Shown here: piece after piece, positions 9,043 to 20,303 of the stretch
Layout of the letters: each line of letters opens with the position of its first letter
How positions within the stretch are numbered: position 1 is the stretch's first letter
From: Gordonia mangrovi
GTDB lineage: Bacteria; Actinomycetota; Actinomycetes; Mycobacteriales; Mycobacteriaceae
Direction: 5' to 3'
Assembly: GCF_024734075.1 (NCBI RefSeq)
Contig: NZ_CP102850.1
Span: 248,001-312,000 of the forward strand
DNA length: 64,000 nucleotides
Notes under the pieces: generated by a model
What the model was told of the DNA's origin: nothing
Database searches by the model: none
The model's input: the letters and a program-made list of their open reading frames with translations, nothing else
Translations under genes and position numbers: made by a program

Positions 9043-9699
9043 TCACTTCAGTCCGTTCTCGTAGGCGAAGACCACCGCCTGGGCTCGATCCCGCAGACCC
9101 AGCTTGTTCAGCACGCTGCTGACGTGGGTCTTGACGGTCTGTTCGGAGACGTAGAGGTGCCCGGCGATCTCGCCGTTCGACCTCCCGTCGGAGACGAGAT
9201 CGAGAACCTCACGTTCCCGCGGCGTGAGTCGGTCGGCCGCGCGGCTGTGCGGTGTGCGCGATCTGCGCGAGGTCACCTCCTCGATGAGGCGTCGGGTCAC
9301 CGATGGCGCCAACAATGCCTCACCCGCCGCGACGACCCGGACGGCGCGGACGAGTTCGTCGGCGGGTGCGTCCTTGAGCATGAAGCCCGATGCACCGATC
9401 CGCAGGGCCTCGTACACGTAGTCGTCGATGTCGAAGGTCGTCAACATCAGCACCCGCGTCACTTCATCGCGTCCCGACGACGCGCGGAGGATTTCCTCGG
9501 CGGCACGCAGTCCGTCCTTGCGAGGCATGCGTACGTCCATCAACACCACGTCCGGCCGGACGCGGGCGCAGAGTTCGACTGCGGCGACGCCATCGGCGGC
9601 GTCGCCGAGGACAGAGATATCGGCCTGCGCGCCGAGTAGAGCCGAGAAGCCCTGGCGCACCATCGCCTGATCGTCGACAACCACCACCGTGACAGCCAC
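9043..9699 (-). CDS. NarL/LuxR-family response regulator
   Basis: 218 residues. Receiver domain with acidic pair Asp9-Asp10, phosphoacceptor Asp55 in VVLMDVRMP, the switch Thr in LMLTTFD and Lys in MLKDAPADE. C-terminal helix-turn-helix of the LuxR type: LTPREREVLDLVSDGRSNGEIAGHLY then VSEQTVKTHVSSVLNKLGL. It starts 9 bases after the histidine-kinase stop, so the two are co-transcribed and almost certainly form a pair. GTG start. No PspC or other extra domain. Target genes are unknown; the divergent lipolytic gene pair beyond the kinase is the nearest candidate. Confidence 0.93.
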   Translation of the reverse strand: MAVTVVVVDDQAMVRQGFSALLGAQADISVLGDAADGVAAVELCARVRPDVVLMDVRMPRKDGLRAAEEILRASSGRDEVTRVLMLTTFDIDDYVYEALRIGASGFMLKDAPADELVRAVRVVAAGEALLAPSVTRRLIEEVTSRRSRTPHSRAADRLTPREREVLDLVSDGRSNGEIAGHLYVSEQTVKTHVSSVLNKLGLRDRAQAVVFAYENGLK

Positions 9700-9708
9700 G
9701 CGGACAGC

Positions 9709-10974
9709 CTATTCGCTCACGCCCACCGCCGAGCCGACGGCGTCGACGCGATGGCCGGCGTTGTCCGGGATGAGTGCACGCACCTGGAATCCGCCGTCCG
9801 CGGTGGGCTCGGCGGTGAGCACTCCGCCCACCGCTGCGGCGCGCTCAGTCATGCCCACGATGCCGGCGCCCACACCCGGCAGACACACCGGTTCGGCGGT
9901 GGGCGCGGTGTTGCGTGCACACACCTCGGTGACCCCGGCGTGCGCCGGGAGCACGGTGATCTCCACCGACGACCCCGGCGCATGCCGCGTCGCATTCGCC
10001 AGGCTCTCCTGCACAATCCGATAGATGACCACACCCGCTGTGGCACTTATCTTCTCATGAACAACCGAGTCGACGAGATCCACCGTGGCGCCGGTCAGTC
10101 GGGTCTGCCCGACCAGCGACGGGAGGTCGTCGAGGCCCGGATTCGGTGCGGCCGGCGACTCGCCATCGGTACGGAGCACGCCGAGCATCTGGCGCACCTC
10201 GTCGAGTGACGCACGAGCCGACACCGCTATCGCCTCGAACTCCGCAGCCGCCTCGTCACTCACGTCCGCCAACCGATACCGCGCGGTCTGCGCCATCACC
10301 ACCACCACCGACATCCGGTGCGCCACCACGTCGTGCAGATCTCGCGCGATGCGAGTCCGCTCCTGCAGGATGGCCTTCTGGGATTCGACCACCTGCTTCT
10401 GCTCGGTGCTGGCGGCGAGTTGGCGGCGCGAACTGGCCAGGATTCGGATCAGGCCGATGACCACGGCGCCGAACGCCAACCCGAATGCCCAGCCGGCCCG
10501 CGCGTCGGCGGGAGCGCCGAGTACGAAGACGATGGAGGTGCTGATCCACACCACCGGAATCCAGCGCAACGGGCACCGCAGACAGGCCGCGAAGGTCAGC
10601 ACCACCAACGAGATGATGTGCGTGACCTGAATGGACCACGGCCAGCCGTTGACCGTCGGCACCAGCAGACCGATCAGCTGCGCCGAGACCACCGACACGG
10701 CCCAACCGGCCACCGGCGCAGAGAATGCGAAGGCGAGGGGGAACGAGGCGAAGGCCGCCACGACCGGCTGGGCGTAGGCAGGTATCGAATGGGTCAGCGA
10801 CAGCGTCGGCCATGACACCGCGAACAGCACAGTCGCCGCGAACAGGAAAAACCAGTTCATCGGCGAACGGACGTAGCGCTGAACAGCCGGGTCACGCGCC
10901 GCCGGATGCTCGGCGATCTCTCGCGCCACCAGTGTCGCCACCCGACCCGACAGCGATCTCACCCCACGAAACAT
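9709..10974 (-). CDS. Sensor histidine kinase (HisKA_3, NarL-partner type)
   Basis: 421 residues. Four to six membrane helices between about residues 40 and 180 with almost no extracytoplasmic domain, so it probably senses a signal in or near the membrane. A coiled-coil linker precedes the dimerisation helix with phosphoacceptor His214 (ARDLHDVVAHRMS). The ATPase domain has the N-box (RIVQESLANATRHA) and a glycine-rich GVGAGIVGMTERA. Start: ATG at 10974 has GAGG eight bases upstream; ATG 10980 and GTG 10983 are alternatives. Neighbour of its response regulator; the pair has no counterpart between pfkA and gatA in M. tuberculosis. Confidence 0.92.
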   Translation of the reverse strand: MFRGVRSLSGRVATLVAREIAEHPAARDPAVQRYVRSPMNWFFLFAATVLFAVSWPTLSLTHSIPAYAQPVVAAFASFPLAFAFSAPVAGWAVSVVSAQLIGLLVPTVNGWPWSIQVTHIISLVVLTFAACLRCPLRWIPVVWISTSIVFVLGAPADARAGWAFGLAFGAVVIGLIRILASSRRQLAASTEQKQVVESQKAILQERTRIARDLHDVVAHRMSVVVVMAQTARYRLADVSDEAAAEFEAIAVSARASLDEVRQMLGVLRTDGESPAAPNPGLDDLPSLVGQTRLTGATVDLVDSVVHEKISATAGVVIYRIVQESLANATRHAPGSSVEITVLPAHAGVTEVCARNTAPTAEPVCLPGVGAGIVGMTERAAAVGGVLTAEPTADGGFQVRALIPDNAGHRVDAVGSAVGVSE

Positions 10975-10993
10975 CGTCATCACCTCGCCACTC

Positions 10994-10999
10994 ACCGTA
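10994..10999 (-). promoter_or_regulatory. Predicted -10 element of the two-component operon
   Basis: Minus-strand TACGGT followed by a short leader containing the GAGG ribosome-binding site of the kinase gene. Confidence 0.4.
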
Positions 11000-11141
11000 G
11001 GACGCGCACCCACCACACGTCCTCATACTTTCGGGGGATTCCCCCTTCGGCCGGCGGGGTGAGAACGCGCAGCACATTGCGATCCCGCGACGGGCACGGC
11101 GTTCACCGCAGCGGCCGATGTGGGACCGCGACGCCGATTCC

Positions 11142-11147
11142 TAGCGT
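11142..11147 (+). promoter_or_regulatory. -10 element, leaderless start of the PLA2-like gene
   Basis: TAGCGT ends seven bases before the ATG at 11155, which fits a leaderless transcript. A short inverted repeat, GGGGG-ATT-CCCCC at 11033-11045, lies about 100 bases upstream in the same divergent region. Confidence 0.5.
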
Positions 11148-11154
11148 CGAATCC

Positions 11155-11799
11155 ATGACCCGACAGCCTCGCGGGCCCACCCGCACCGCAACCCGAATCG
11201 TCGCCGGTTTCGCTTCGGCCGCATTACTTCTCGGACTTTCGACGGCACCGGCGGAGGCCTCCCCGAATGTCGTGGAGGGTCATCGGGAGCCAGCCGAGAG
11301 CAACCCGACACCGCACGACATCTCGACCCCTGCGGGCCGGATCGTGTGGGATCTGACCAGCGGCCGGCCGGAACGCGCGGCTGCCGAGGTGCCCGCGGAG
11401 TTCTCCGCGGCATTCGGCTATCGCCCGCAGCTGCGTGCCGGCTACCCGGTGGATCCGCACGGCGGGTGTTCGTCGCCGATCCCGTTGCCGCACCGCTTCG
11501 AGGTGCTGTGCCGGGCCCACGACTTCGGTTACGACGTCCTGCGATTCGCCGACCGGTCCGGTCATCGGCTCGGCGGCTGGGCGCGCCTGCGGCTGGATCG
11601 GATGCTGATCGAGCGGATGCGCGCGGCCTGTACGTCTCCGGCGTGTCAGCTGGCCGCCACCGCGGCCGAACTCGGGCTGCGCGTGAACACCTGGCGGCAG
11701 TTCGACGGTCCACCGACGGCCGACGAATCGACCGCGGAGATCGTGACGTCCGGGGTCGGCCGCGGGTGGGCGGTTCTGCACGCGGGCGGTGGCCGGTGA
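11155..11799 (+). CDS. Secreted phospholipase A2-like protein
   Basis: 214 residues with a clear signal peptide (basic N-terminus, FASAALLLGLSTAPAEA, cleavage near 35/36). The mature part carries the prokaryotic phospholipase A2 hallmark: HGGCSSPI near 102-109, then Cys119 and the catalytic-type pair His122-Asp123 in CRAHDFGYDVLRFAD; further cysteines in ACTSPAC could form a second disulfide. Such enzymes hydrolyse the sn-2 ester of phospholipids with calcium. The match is to the active-site helix, not the whole family, so catalysis is inferred. Its stop overlaps the start of the next gene by four bases (GTGA), which couples their translation. Confidence 0.72.
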   Translation: MTRQPRGPTRTATRIVAGFASAALLLGLSTAPAEASPNVVEGHREPAESNPTPHDISTPAGRIVWDLTSGRPERAAAEVPAEFSAAFGYRPQLRAGYPVDPHGGCSSPIPLPHRFEVLCRAHDFGYDVLRFADRSGHRLGGWARLRLDRMLIERMRAACTSPACQLAATAAELGLRVNTWRQFDGPPTADESTAEIVTSGVGRGWAVLHAGGGR

Positions 11800-13022
11800 C
11801 CGCGCGCGGCCGTTGCGGGCCGCATCCGATCGTCTCGGTGGCTGCGGCGCTGGCCGCGACCGCGGCGTTGTGGCCCTCCGGGTTGCCCCGGTCGGCGATG
11901 GTGTCGGCGGTTGTGACGGCGGGGTGCGTCGCCGTCGTCACCGCGTCCGTGCTGATGGCCACCCGGAGATCGCCGGCCCGGCCCGCCACGATCGTCGCCG
12001 CCGGCGCGGGATCGCTCGGGTTCGCATGCTGCGCAGCCCTTCTCAGCATGTCCTGGCAGAACGGGCTGCGCGACGCCCTCGGCGCTCCCGCGGTGGGACC
12101 GGGGTGGGCGGCCGTGTCGGTCACCGGAGGTCTGCTGGCCTTCGTGGCGATTGTGTGGCTGCCCCGCATCACGGCGCTGGTCGTGGCGATGACCGTCGCC
12201 CTGCTCGCCGGCTTCCTGCCCGCGGCGCAGGCCGACGACCCCGCCGATCAGACACCCGACGTACCCGCGGGCATCTTCTATGCCCAGAACGACTCCAATG
12301 CCCAGAACGACGACATGTCTGCTCTCCACCGGGATGCCGCAGCGCAGCGCAGTGCCGACCTCGTCACCCGCTGGGTACGTGCCGGCGGTCTCGACCGCCG
12401 CGCCGTGGTGATCGCCGTACCGACCGGTTCGGGGTGGGTGGACGCCGCCGCGGTGGCCGGCTACCGTCGCCGATTCGGGGGCGACGTCACGGTGGTGGCG
12501 ATGCAGTATTCGGCTCGGCCGTCGTGGCAGACGTTCGTCGCCGACCGGTCGTCGGCCGGGCACACGGCGACCGCGCTGCTGCGGGAGGTGCTCGACCGTA
12601 TCGGTGCCCGCCCGCCGGCGCGCCGACCGGAAGTCCATGTCTACGGACAGAGCCTGGGTGCCGTGGGCGCCGAGACCGCCCGCGTGTGGGCGGACCGGAC
12701 ACGTCCGGGCGCACTCACCGAGACGGTGCTCGTGGGGATTCCGGGTGACGCGGTGGCCGAGCACCCCGGGGCCGGCTCCCCCCGCGTCGTGATCGCCAAC
12801 GATTCCGACCCGATTCCGCGATGGTCGTGGTCAGTGCTCTGGCGGCCGCCCCGACACATGGCCGACACCCGTATCGTCGGCCGCCGCACACCACAACCGC
12901 TCTGGCTGCCGCTGATCGGATTTCTGCAGACCTCGGTCGATCTGCTCGGATCGCTCGACGGCGCACCCGGCGTCGGCCACCGCTACGGACCAGAACAGGG
13001 TGTCGGCAGCCCGTCCTCGTGA
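11796..13022 (+). CDS. Membrane-anchored alpha/beta hydrolase (Abhydrolase_9 type)
   Basis: 408 residues. Four hydrophobic segments fill the first 145 residues. The rest resembles the Abhydrolase_9 family: PTGSGWVDAAAV (about 210), the signature VVAMQYSARPSWQTF (about 233-247), and the nucleophile elbow GQSLG with Ser286. Full-length members are usually longer (about 550 residues) with a larger membrane part, so this one is compact. Substrate is unknown; lipid or ester hydrolysis at the membrane is plausible. GTG start overlaps the stop of the PLA2-like gene by four bases, implying a joint function. Convergent with gatA (stop-to-stop 4 bases). Confidence 0.8.
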   Translation: MTARGRCGPHPIVSVAAALAATAALWPSGLPRSAMVSAVVTAGCVAVVTASVLMATRRSPARPATIVAAGAGSLGFACCAALLSMSWQNGLRDALGAPAVGPGWAAVSVTGGLLAFVAIVWLPRITALVVAMTVALLAGFLPAAQADDPADQTPDVPAGIFYAQNDSNAQNDDMSALHRDAAAQRSADLVTRWVRAGGLDRRAVVIAVPTGSGWVDAAAVAGYRRRFGGDVTVVAMQYSARPSWQTFVADRSSAGHTATALLREVLDRIGARPPARRPEVHVYGQSLGAVGAETARVWADRTRPGALTETVLVGIPGDAVAEHPGAGSPRVVIANDSDPIPRWSWSVLWRPPRHMADTRIVGRRTPQPLWLPLIGFLQTSVDLLGSLDGAPGVGHRYGPEQGVGSPSS

Positions 13023-13026
13023 CGCG

Positions 13027-14514
13027 CTATTCGATCGGACCGCGGGCCACCTCGTAGGCCGCGCCCACCCGGTAGAGCCGGTCGTCGGCCAGCGCTGGAG
13101 CCATGATCTGCAGCCCGACCGGCATGCCGTCGTCCGCGGACAGACCGGACGGCACCGACATCGCGCCGACTCCGGCGAGGTTCACCGGCAGGGTGCACAG
13201 GTCGAACAGGTACATCGCGAGCGGATCGTCGACCTTCTCCCCCAACGCGAACGCCGTCGTCGGGGTCGTCGGCGACACCAGGACGTCGACCTGCTCGTAG
13301 GCGGCGGCGAAGTCGCGGGCGATCAGCGTCCGCACCTTCTGGGCCTGGCCGTAGTAGGCGTCGTAGTAGCCCGAGGAGAGCGCGTAGGTGCCGATCATGA
13401 TGCGCCGCTTGACCTCCGGGCCGAAGCCGGCGTCGCGGGTCATCGCCATCACCTCTTCGGCGCTGTGGGCACCGTCGTCGCCGATGCGCAGGCCGTAGCG
13501 CATCGCATCGAAACGGGCGAGGTTCGACGACACCTCCGACGGCAGGATCAGGTAGTAGGCGCCGAGGGCATAGGTGAAGTGCGGGCAGGACACCTCGACG
13601 ACCTCGGCCCCGCGATCGGTCAGGACCCCCAGAGCCGCCCGGAACGACTCCAGGACTCCGGACTGATAGCCCTCGCCCTGCAGCTCCGTGACGACTCCGA
13701 TCCGAACGCCACTCAGATCCTGCTCGGCACCGAAGCGCGCGGCCGCGACCACGTCGGGGACGGGCGCGTCGATGGACGTGGAGTCACGCGGATCGTGGCC
13801 GGCGATGACCGAGTGCAGCAGCGCGGTGTCGAGCACGGTCCGCCCGCACGGGCCACCCTGGTCGAGAGAGGATGCACAGGCGACCAGTCCGTAGCGCGAC
13901 ACCGTGCCATAGGTGGGTTTCACGCCCACCGTCGCGGTCACCGCGGCCGGCTGCCGAATCGAGCCGCCGGTGTCGGTGCCGATGGCCAGCGGCGCCTGAA
14001 ATGAGGCGAGCGCGGCAGCGCTGCCGCCGCCCGAGCCCCCGGGGATCTTGTCGGTGTCCCACGGATTGCGGGTCAGCTGATATGCGGAGTTCTCGGTCGA
14101 GCTGCCCATGGCGAACTCGTCCATGTTGGTCTTGCCCAGGATGGGGATCCCCGCCGCGCGCAGCCGCTCGGTCACGGTGGCGTCGTACGGCGGCACCCAA
14201 CCCTCGAGGATCTTGGAGCCGCAGGTGGTCGGCGCGTCGGTGGTGGTGAACACGTCCTTCAGCGCGATCGGGACACCGGCGAGCGGTGAGGGCGCCTCGC
14301 CACCGGCGATCGCGTCGTCGGCGGCCTTGGCCGCGACCAGCGCTTCTGCACCGCTGATGTGCAGGAAGGCACCCAGATCGTCGTCGATCTCGGCGATCCG
14401 GTCCAGGTGGGCCTGGGTGGCCTCCACCGATGACAGCTCGCGCGCCGAGATCTTGGCGGCGAGGTCGGCGGCCGACAGTCCGGTGATCTCGCCGGCGGTG
14501 CGGGCTGATGTCAC
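13027..14514 (-). CDS. gatA: Aspartyl/glutamyl-tRNA amidotransferase subunit A
   Basis: Amidase subunit that releases ammonia from glutamine for transamidation of mischarged tRNA. 495 residues, normal length. The amidase signature is complete: catalytic Lys in PIALKDVF (about residue 84), the Gly/Ser-rich [13 protein letters not shown] (about 158-170) and the Ser-cis-Ser region [15 protein letters not shown] start overlaps the gatC stop by four bases (GTGA), a usual gatC-gatA arrangement. Confidence 0.97.
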   Translation of the reverse strand: MTSARTAGEITGLSAADLAAKISARELSSVEATQAHLDRIAEIDDDLGAFLHISGAEALVAAKAADDAIAGGEAPSPLAGVPIALKDVFTTTDAPTTCGSKILEGWVPPYDATVTERLRAAGIPILGKTNMDEFAMGSSTENSAYQLTRNPWDTDKIPGGSGGGSAAALASFQAPLAIGTDTGGSIRQPAAVTATVGVKPTYGTVSRYGLVACASSLDQGGPCGRTVLDTALLHSVIAGHDPRDSTSIDAPVPDVVAAARFGAEQDLSGVRIGVVTELQGEGYQSGVLESFRAALGVLTDRGAEVVEVSCPHFTYALGAYYLILPSEVSSNLARFDAMRYGLRIGDDGAHSAEEVMAMTRDAGFGPEVKRRIMIGTYALSSGYYDAYYGQAQKVRTLIARDFAAAYEQVDVLVSPTTPTTAFALGEKVDDPLAMYLFDLCTLPVNLAGVGAMSVPSGLSADDGMPVGLQIMAPALADDRLYRVGAAYEVARGPIE

Positions 14515-14825
14515 TGTTCCTCCCCGAGGATCTGCGGGACGGCGAACCGGTCCTGTTCGACACGAGGCGCACCGGAGAGCGCCTGATCGGTGGTCAGGCC
14601 GGGGACCACGACGTCGGGGCGCAGCACGTTGGCCAGCTCGGCGGGATGTGCGGTGCCGGGTACCTCATCGGCGGCCACCTCCGACACCTGCGCCACGTGG
14701 GCCAGGATCGAGTCGAGCTGCTGCGCGTACTGATCGAGTTCCTCATCGGTCAGCGCCAACCGGGACAGCCGAGCCAGGTGCGCGACCTCCTCCCGGGAGA
14801 TGGCCGACTCCGATCCGCTGGACAT
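14511..14825 (-). CDS. gatC: Aspartyl/glutamyl-tRNA amidotransferase subunit C
   Basis: 104-residue small subunit that links GatA and GatB. The N-terminus has the family pattern [21 protein letters not shown] followed by [15 protein letters not shown]; the C-terminal VPQILGEEQ ends like other GatC proteins. ATG chosen with AAAGGA 9 bases upstream. First gene of the gatC-gatA operon. Confidence 0.96.
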   Translation of the reverse strand: MSSGSESAISREEVAHLARLSRLALTDEELDQYAQQLDSILAHVAQVSEVAADEVPGTAHPAELANVLRPDVVVPGLTTDQALSGAPRVEQDRFAVPQILGEEQ

Positions 14826-14904
14826 GCCAGGTCCTTTCTCGCCGAGTGCATGCGTGTTTCCCCACCAGCCTATGGGAGCCGATCGCGCGCGCGTGACGCG
14901 GTGG

Positions 14905-15495
14905 TCAGTGCAGCCATCGTGCCAGTCGTGCGGTGATCCAGGGCAGCACCACATACACCATGATCGGGGTGTTGATCAGGGTGGCGATGAGTGTGGTGAG
15001 CACCACCGGGAGCCCGTCGATTCGGCTGACGACGACCAGGTTGATGAGCAACAACATCGGGAAGAAGCCGAGCCAGATCGTGATCGCCTGTTTCCATCGC
15101 GGCGGCGGCGCGCCGGCGACCCGGACCGCCTGGGTCAGGTGCTGCTGCGGCTCGAACCAGCCTTCGATACCCGACAACCGGTGCGTCGCATACTCCACGG
15201 CGACTCCCTCGCCACGGGACAGCCAGGCCTTGCGCACCGGTGAGGACACCCAGTCGTCCATCGTCTTCTCGTCGGCGAACCGGTAGACCACGTAGTACTC
15301 GTTGTCGATGCGCGAGTTGCGCAGCCAGCCGCCGCCGAGGAAACCCGGAAAGGTTCGTGCCAGCGCGATCCCCGCATCGGTCCAGCTCACGAAATCGTGC
15401 TCACGGCCCGGCTCGATGCGGCGGGCGACCGATGCGGTGACCTGAGTCGAGCTCTGCGGTTGTTCTGCTGCGGCGCCTGTGTCGTCGGTTGCCAT
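14905..15495 (-). CDS. Antibiotic-biosynthesis-monooxygenase-like domain protein with two membrane helices
   Basis: 196 residues. An ABM-type ferredoxin-like domain (about residues 15-115) shows [29 protein letters not shown] and [17 protein letters not shown]. It is followed by a basic linker and two hydrophobic helices ([19 protein letters not shown] and [20 protein letters not shown]). This fusion is common in actinobacteria and usually annotated only as hypothetical; the reaction is unknown, and heme-degrading or quinol-type oxygenation is known only for other ABM members. ATG start preferred over upstream in-frame sites, which add low-complexity residues. Confidence 0.75.
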   Translation of the reverse strand: MATDDTGAAAEQPQSSTQVTASVARRIEPGREHDFVSWTDAGIALARTFPGFLGGGWLRNSRIDNEYYVVYRFADEKTMDDWVSSPVRKAWLSRGEGVAVEYATHRLSGIEGWFEPQQHLTQAVRVAGAPPPRWKQAITIWLGFFPMLLLINLVVVSRIDGLPVVLTTLIATLINTPIMVYVVLPWITARLARWLH

Positions 15496-15574
15496 GACAT
15501 CATCGTCGCCGCCGATCGTCGTCGACGCAGCGCTCGCACCGGCAGTGCGGGGGCCGGGTTCGACGATGGCCGGA

Positions 15575-15982
15575 TCAGACGAGGGTGTAGAACTCCAGCG
15601 CGATCCCATCCGGGTCGCGGAAGCTCACCACCGAACCGCTCCGGCCCGCCGCGACGTCGCCATGTGCGACACCCTCCTGGTCGAGCACGCTGACCCACAG
15701 CTGGAGTTCGGCGAGGTCGGCGACGGCGAACGACAGATGGTCCAGACCCACCCGATGCTCGTCGAAGGCACCGACGACGGCTGAGTCACCGTGGGCGACA
15801 AAGCTGATCGGCGGAAGATCCGGTCGGTTCAGCAAGGACTTGTGCATACCGTCCGCCCGGACGCGCGTGACCTCTGTGAACCCGAGGACACGGACATACC
15901 ACTGGACCGAGGCCTCGAGATCGCTCACCGTGAGCGTCAGATGGTGCAGGCCGTGCAGCGGCGGGGTTGCGGTCACCTGCAT
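15575..15982 (-). CDS. VOC/glyoxalase-family protein
   Basis: 135 residues forming two beta-alpha-beta-beta-beta halves of the vicinal oxygen chelate fold: LHHLTLTVSDLEASVQWYVRVLGF at the start, LDHLSFAVADLAEL in the middle and FRDPDGIALEFYT at the end. Metal ligand candidates are the His of HHLTLTV, the His of LDHLSF and the Glu of LEFY. Substrate unknown. The start is uncertain: ATG at 15982, with GTG one codon before it and another shortly after. Confidence 0.82.
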   Translation of the reverse strand: MQVTATPPLHGLHHLTLTVSDLEASVQWYVRVLGFTEVTRVRADGMHKSLLNRPDLPPISFVAHGDSAVVGAFDEHRVGLDHLSFAVADLAELQLWVSVLDQEGVAHGDVAAGRSGSVVSFRDPDGIALEFYTLV

Positions 15983-16076
15983 CACCGTAGTCCGCAGCGC
16001 TGGTGATGGTCACCACCCCCACGCAGTCGCACCCCGGCAAGCCCCCTCTCGTCACACGGTGGTCACACCTCGGTGC

Positions 16077-16082
16077 AACAAT
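16077..16082 (+). promoter_or_regulatory. Possible -10 element deciding the start of the ACT protein
   Basis: AACAAT ends seven bases before the GTG at 16090. It supports a leaderless start there rather than at the ATG at 16081, which would overlap the hexamer. Confidence 0.4.
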
Positions 16083-16089
16083 GAGCCGC

Positions 16090-16749
16090 GTGTCGTACCT
16101 GCTGCGCGTGTACCTCGAGGACCGCCCGGGCAGTCTCGGACTGCTCGCCGTCCAGCTCGGTTCGGTGGGCGCCGACATCCTGTCGCTGGAAGTGGTCGAA
16201 CGCGGCGAAGGCTATGCCGTCGACGATCTGGTCGTCGACATCGCGCCCGGTTCGCTCCCGGATGGCCTGATCACGGCGGCGGAGAAGCTCAAGGGTGTGC
16301 GGGTCGACTCCATCCGGCCCTACGCCGGTGTGCTCGACACGCACCGCGAACTCGAGCTCGTCGATCAGGTGGCCACGGCCGATCACCACAAGCTGCAGGT
16401 GCTCGTCGACAACGCACCCCGTGTTCTGCGGGTGTCCTGGGCGATGGTCATCACCAGCGCCAGCAACGGGGTGCTGCAGCTGTTCGGCAGCTCCGGAGCC
16501 CCCGAAACACCGCTCACCCGGGCCGATTGGCTGCCCATCGATCGCGCCGCGCAACTCGATTCCACCGCCGGCTGGGTGCCCCAGGCCTGGCAGGACATGG
16601 ACACCCGCCTGGCGGCCGCCCCGCTCGGCGATGGCGCGCGAGCGGTGCTGCTCGGGCGTATCGGCGGGCCGGACTTCCGGCCGTCGGAGATCGCCCGGCT
16701 CGGCTATCTCACCGGGATCGTCAGTACGGTGTTGCGCGCCGAGGGCTGA
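16090..16749 (+). CDS. ACT-domain protein, Rv3013-like
   Basis: 219 residues. The N-terminal ACT domain (residues 1-75) reads VSYLLRVYLEDRPGSLG, GADILSLEVVERGEGYAVDDLVVD, and a second half contains RVLRVSWAMVITSASNGV and FRPSEIARLGYLTGIV. ACT domains bind amino acids and regulate enzymes; no enzymatic domain is attached here. The protein sits beside ligA as Rv3013 does in M. tuberculosis. GTG 16090 was preferred over ATG 16081 because it matches the mycobacterial N-terminus and has a -10 hexamer at leaderless spacing. Convergent with ligA, one base apart. Confidence 0.85.
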   Translation: MSYLLRVYLEDRPGSLGLLAVQLGSVGADILSLEVVERGEGYAVDDLVVDIAPGSLPDGLITAAEKLKGVRVDSIRPYAGVLDTHRELELVDQVATADHHKLQVLVDNAPRVLRVSWAMVITSASNGVLQLFGSSGAPETPLTRADWLPIDRAAQLDSTAGWVPQAWQDMDTRLAAAPLGDGARAVLLGRIGGPDFRPSEIARLGYLTGIVSTVLRAEG

Positions 16750-16750
16750 G

Positions 16751-18877
<2,127 letters not shown>

Positions 18878-18878
18878 C

Positions 18879-18884
18879 TACGCT
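18879..18884 (+). promoter_or_regulatory. -10 element, leaderless MmcQ-like gene
   Basis: TACGCT ends six bases before the ATG at 18891. Confidence 0.55.
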
Positions 18885-18890
18885 GAGCCC

Positions 18891-19277
18891 ATGCCGCATC
18901 CGATCATGTTCGATGACGACGATCCGATCCTGGTGCGCGTGCGCGAGGTGGCGTTGGCGCTGCCCGACACCACCGAGGTCGTCGCGCACGGACGGCCGAC
19001 GTTCCGGTGCGGCAAGATGTTCGGCAACTACGGTGGCAGTGTCAAGGGCAGCAGGACGCGCCACGACCAGTCCCTGCTGTTCATCCCGGATGCCGCCGAG
19101 CGTGCGGCGCTGCTGGCCGATCCGCGCTTCTATCTGCCCGCCTATCTGGGCGCCTACGGGTGGCTCGGCATCCTCCTCGACGACGACTCCGACTGGACCG
19201 AGGTCGCCGAACTCCTCGACGCCAGCTACCGGCAGATCGCGCCGAAACGGTCGATCGCGAAGTTGGATTCCCGGTAG
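18891..19277 (+). CDS. MmcQ/YjbR-family protein
   Basis: 128 residues of the YjbR fold: an N-terminal helix (DPILVRVREVALALPDTTEVVAHGRPTF), the pattern FRCGKMFGNYGG, and the C-terminal WTEVAELLDASYRQIAPK. YjbR-type proteins resemble DNA-binding folds but their function is unresolved. Divergent from ligA with 61 bases between the starts; both appear leaderless. Confidence 0.85.
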   Translation: MPHPIMFDDDDPILVRVREVALALPDTTEVVAHGRPTFRCGKMFGNYGGSVKGSRTRHDQSLLFIPDAAERAALLADPRFYLPAYLGAYGWLGILLDDDSDWTEVAELLDASYRQIAPKRSIAKLDSR

Positions 19278-19286
19278 CCGGGCAGC

Positions 19287-20303
19287 TCAGAGAGCGCCGG
19301 GATCGGTGGCCAGCAGTTCGCCGGCCGACGCGCAGATGCCCAGCGCCGCCGTCGCCCAGGCCGGGTCAGCACCCGCCAGACCGCACGTTGGACTCACGAT
19401 AACCCTCTGCGCCAGCACTTTTCGCTCGATTCCGATGCGATCGACGAGCCGGGCGAGGTGTTGCGCCACGGTCTCTGCACGCACTCGACGATCACCGGCG
19501 GTCGGCACGACACCGGCCATCAGCGGGTCGCCGCGGTCGAGCAGCATACCGAGGCCGTCGAGGTCCGACGACGACGGTGACGTGACGTCGAGCGACCATC
19601 CGACCCCGGTCATCCGTTGCACGAGGTCCCAGCGCGGGGTGGCGCAACTGTGCACGATGGCCGGACGACCGATCTGATCGACCAGCCCGCGCAACGCATC
19701 CACCACCTCGACCACCGGAACCGCCGGGATGGTGTCGAATCGGGTGAGCGGCGTCACCGTGCCGTCGATCACGCGACCGATCATCGGCTCGTCGATCTGC
19801 ACGATGACCTCGGCACCGAGCCGACGGGCCACCTCGCCCACGAGTTCCCGGGTGCCCTCGGTGGTCGACGCGACCACGTCACGCCATGCGCCCCGATCCC
19901 GCAGCACCTTGTGCCCGGCCGGCAGTTCGACCGACGCCGACAGCGTGAACGGGCCACACACCTGGATCTTGAAAGGCCGCGAGGTTCCGACGAAACCTGC
20001 TGCATCCCAGAGCTCTTCGACGGCGTCGAGGTCAGCCTGCAGGTAGTCGCGGGCGCGGCGGGCCGATCCTGCTCCGCGCGCTCCGAGCCGATAGCCCCAG
20101 GTGTCGGCATCCATGGGCAGATCGACGAGGACCGCCGCCATCCGCCCGATCATGTCGCCGCCCACCCCGCGGGCCGGCAGTTCGACGAGATGGGCCAGGT
20201 CGAGTTCACCGTTCACGACGGCGGCCGCCTCGCGGGCGTCGGTGCCCGGCATCGAGCCGATGCCGGTACCGGCCCCACCGAGAATGGTGCCGGCGGCGGT
20301 CAC
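19287..20303 (-). CDS. MetE-like cobalamin-independent methionine synthase domain protein
   Basis: 338 residues, about the size of a single MetE C-terminal barrel rather than the two-domain enzyme of about 750 residues. The zinc-site pattern is kept: His-x-Cys in [11 protein letters not shown] and Cys in VSPTCGLAG, with Glu/Asp in [10 protein letters not shown]. The methyl donor and acceptor are unknown; it may use a methylated metabolite rather than methyltetrahydrofolate. The GTG start overlaps the mnmA stop by four bases, so it is the third gene of the iscS-mnmA operon, as for Rv3015c near the same locus in mycobacteria. Confidence 0.87.
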   Translation of the reverse strand: MTAAGTILGGAGTGIGSMPGTDAREAAAVVNGELDLAHLVELPARGVGGDMIGRMAAVLVDLPMDADTWGYRLGARGAGSARRARDYLQADLDAVEELWDAAGFVGTSRPFKIQVCGPFTLSASVELPAGHKVLRDRGAWRDVVASTTEGTRELVGEVARRLGAEVIVQIDEPMIGRVIDGTVTPLTRFDTIPAVPVVEVVDALRGLVDQIGRPAIVHSCATPRWDLVQRMTGVGWSLDVTSPSSSDLDGLGMLLDRGDPLMAGVVPTAGDRRVRAETVAQHLARLVDRIGIERKVLAQRVIVSPTCGLAGADPAWATAALGICASAGELLATDPGAL

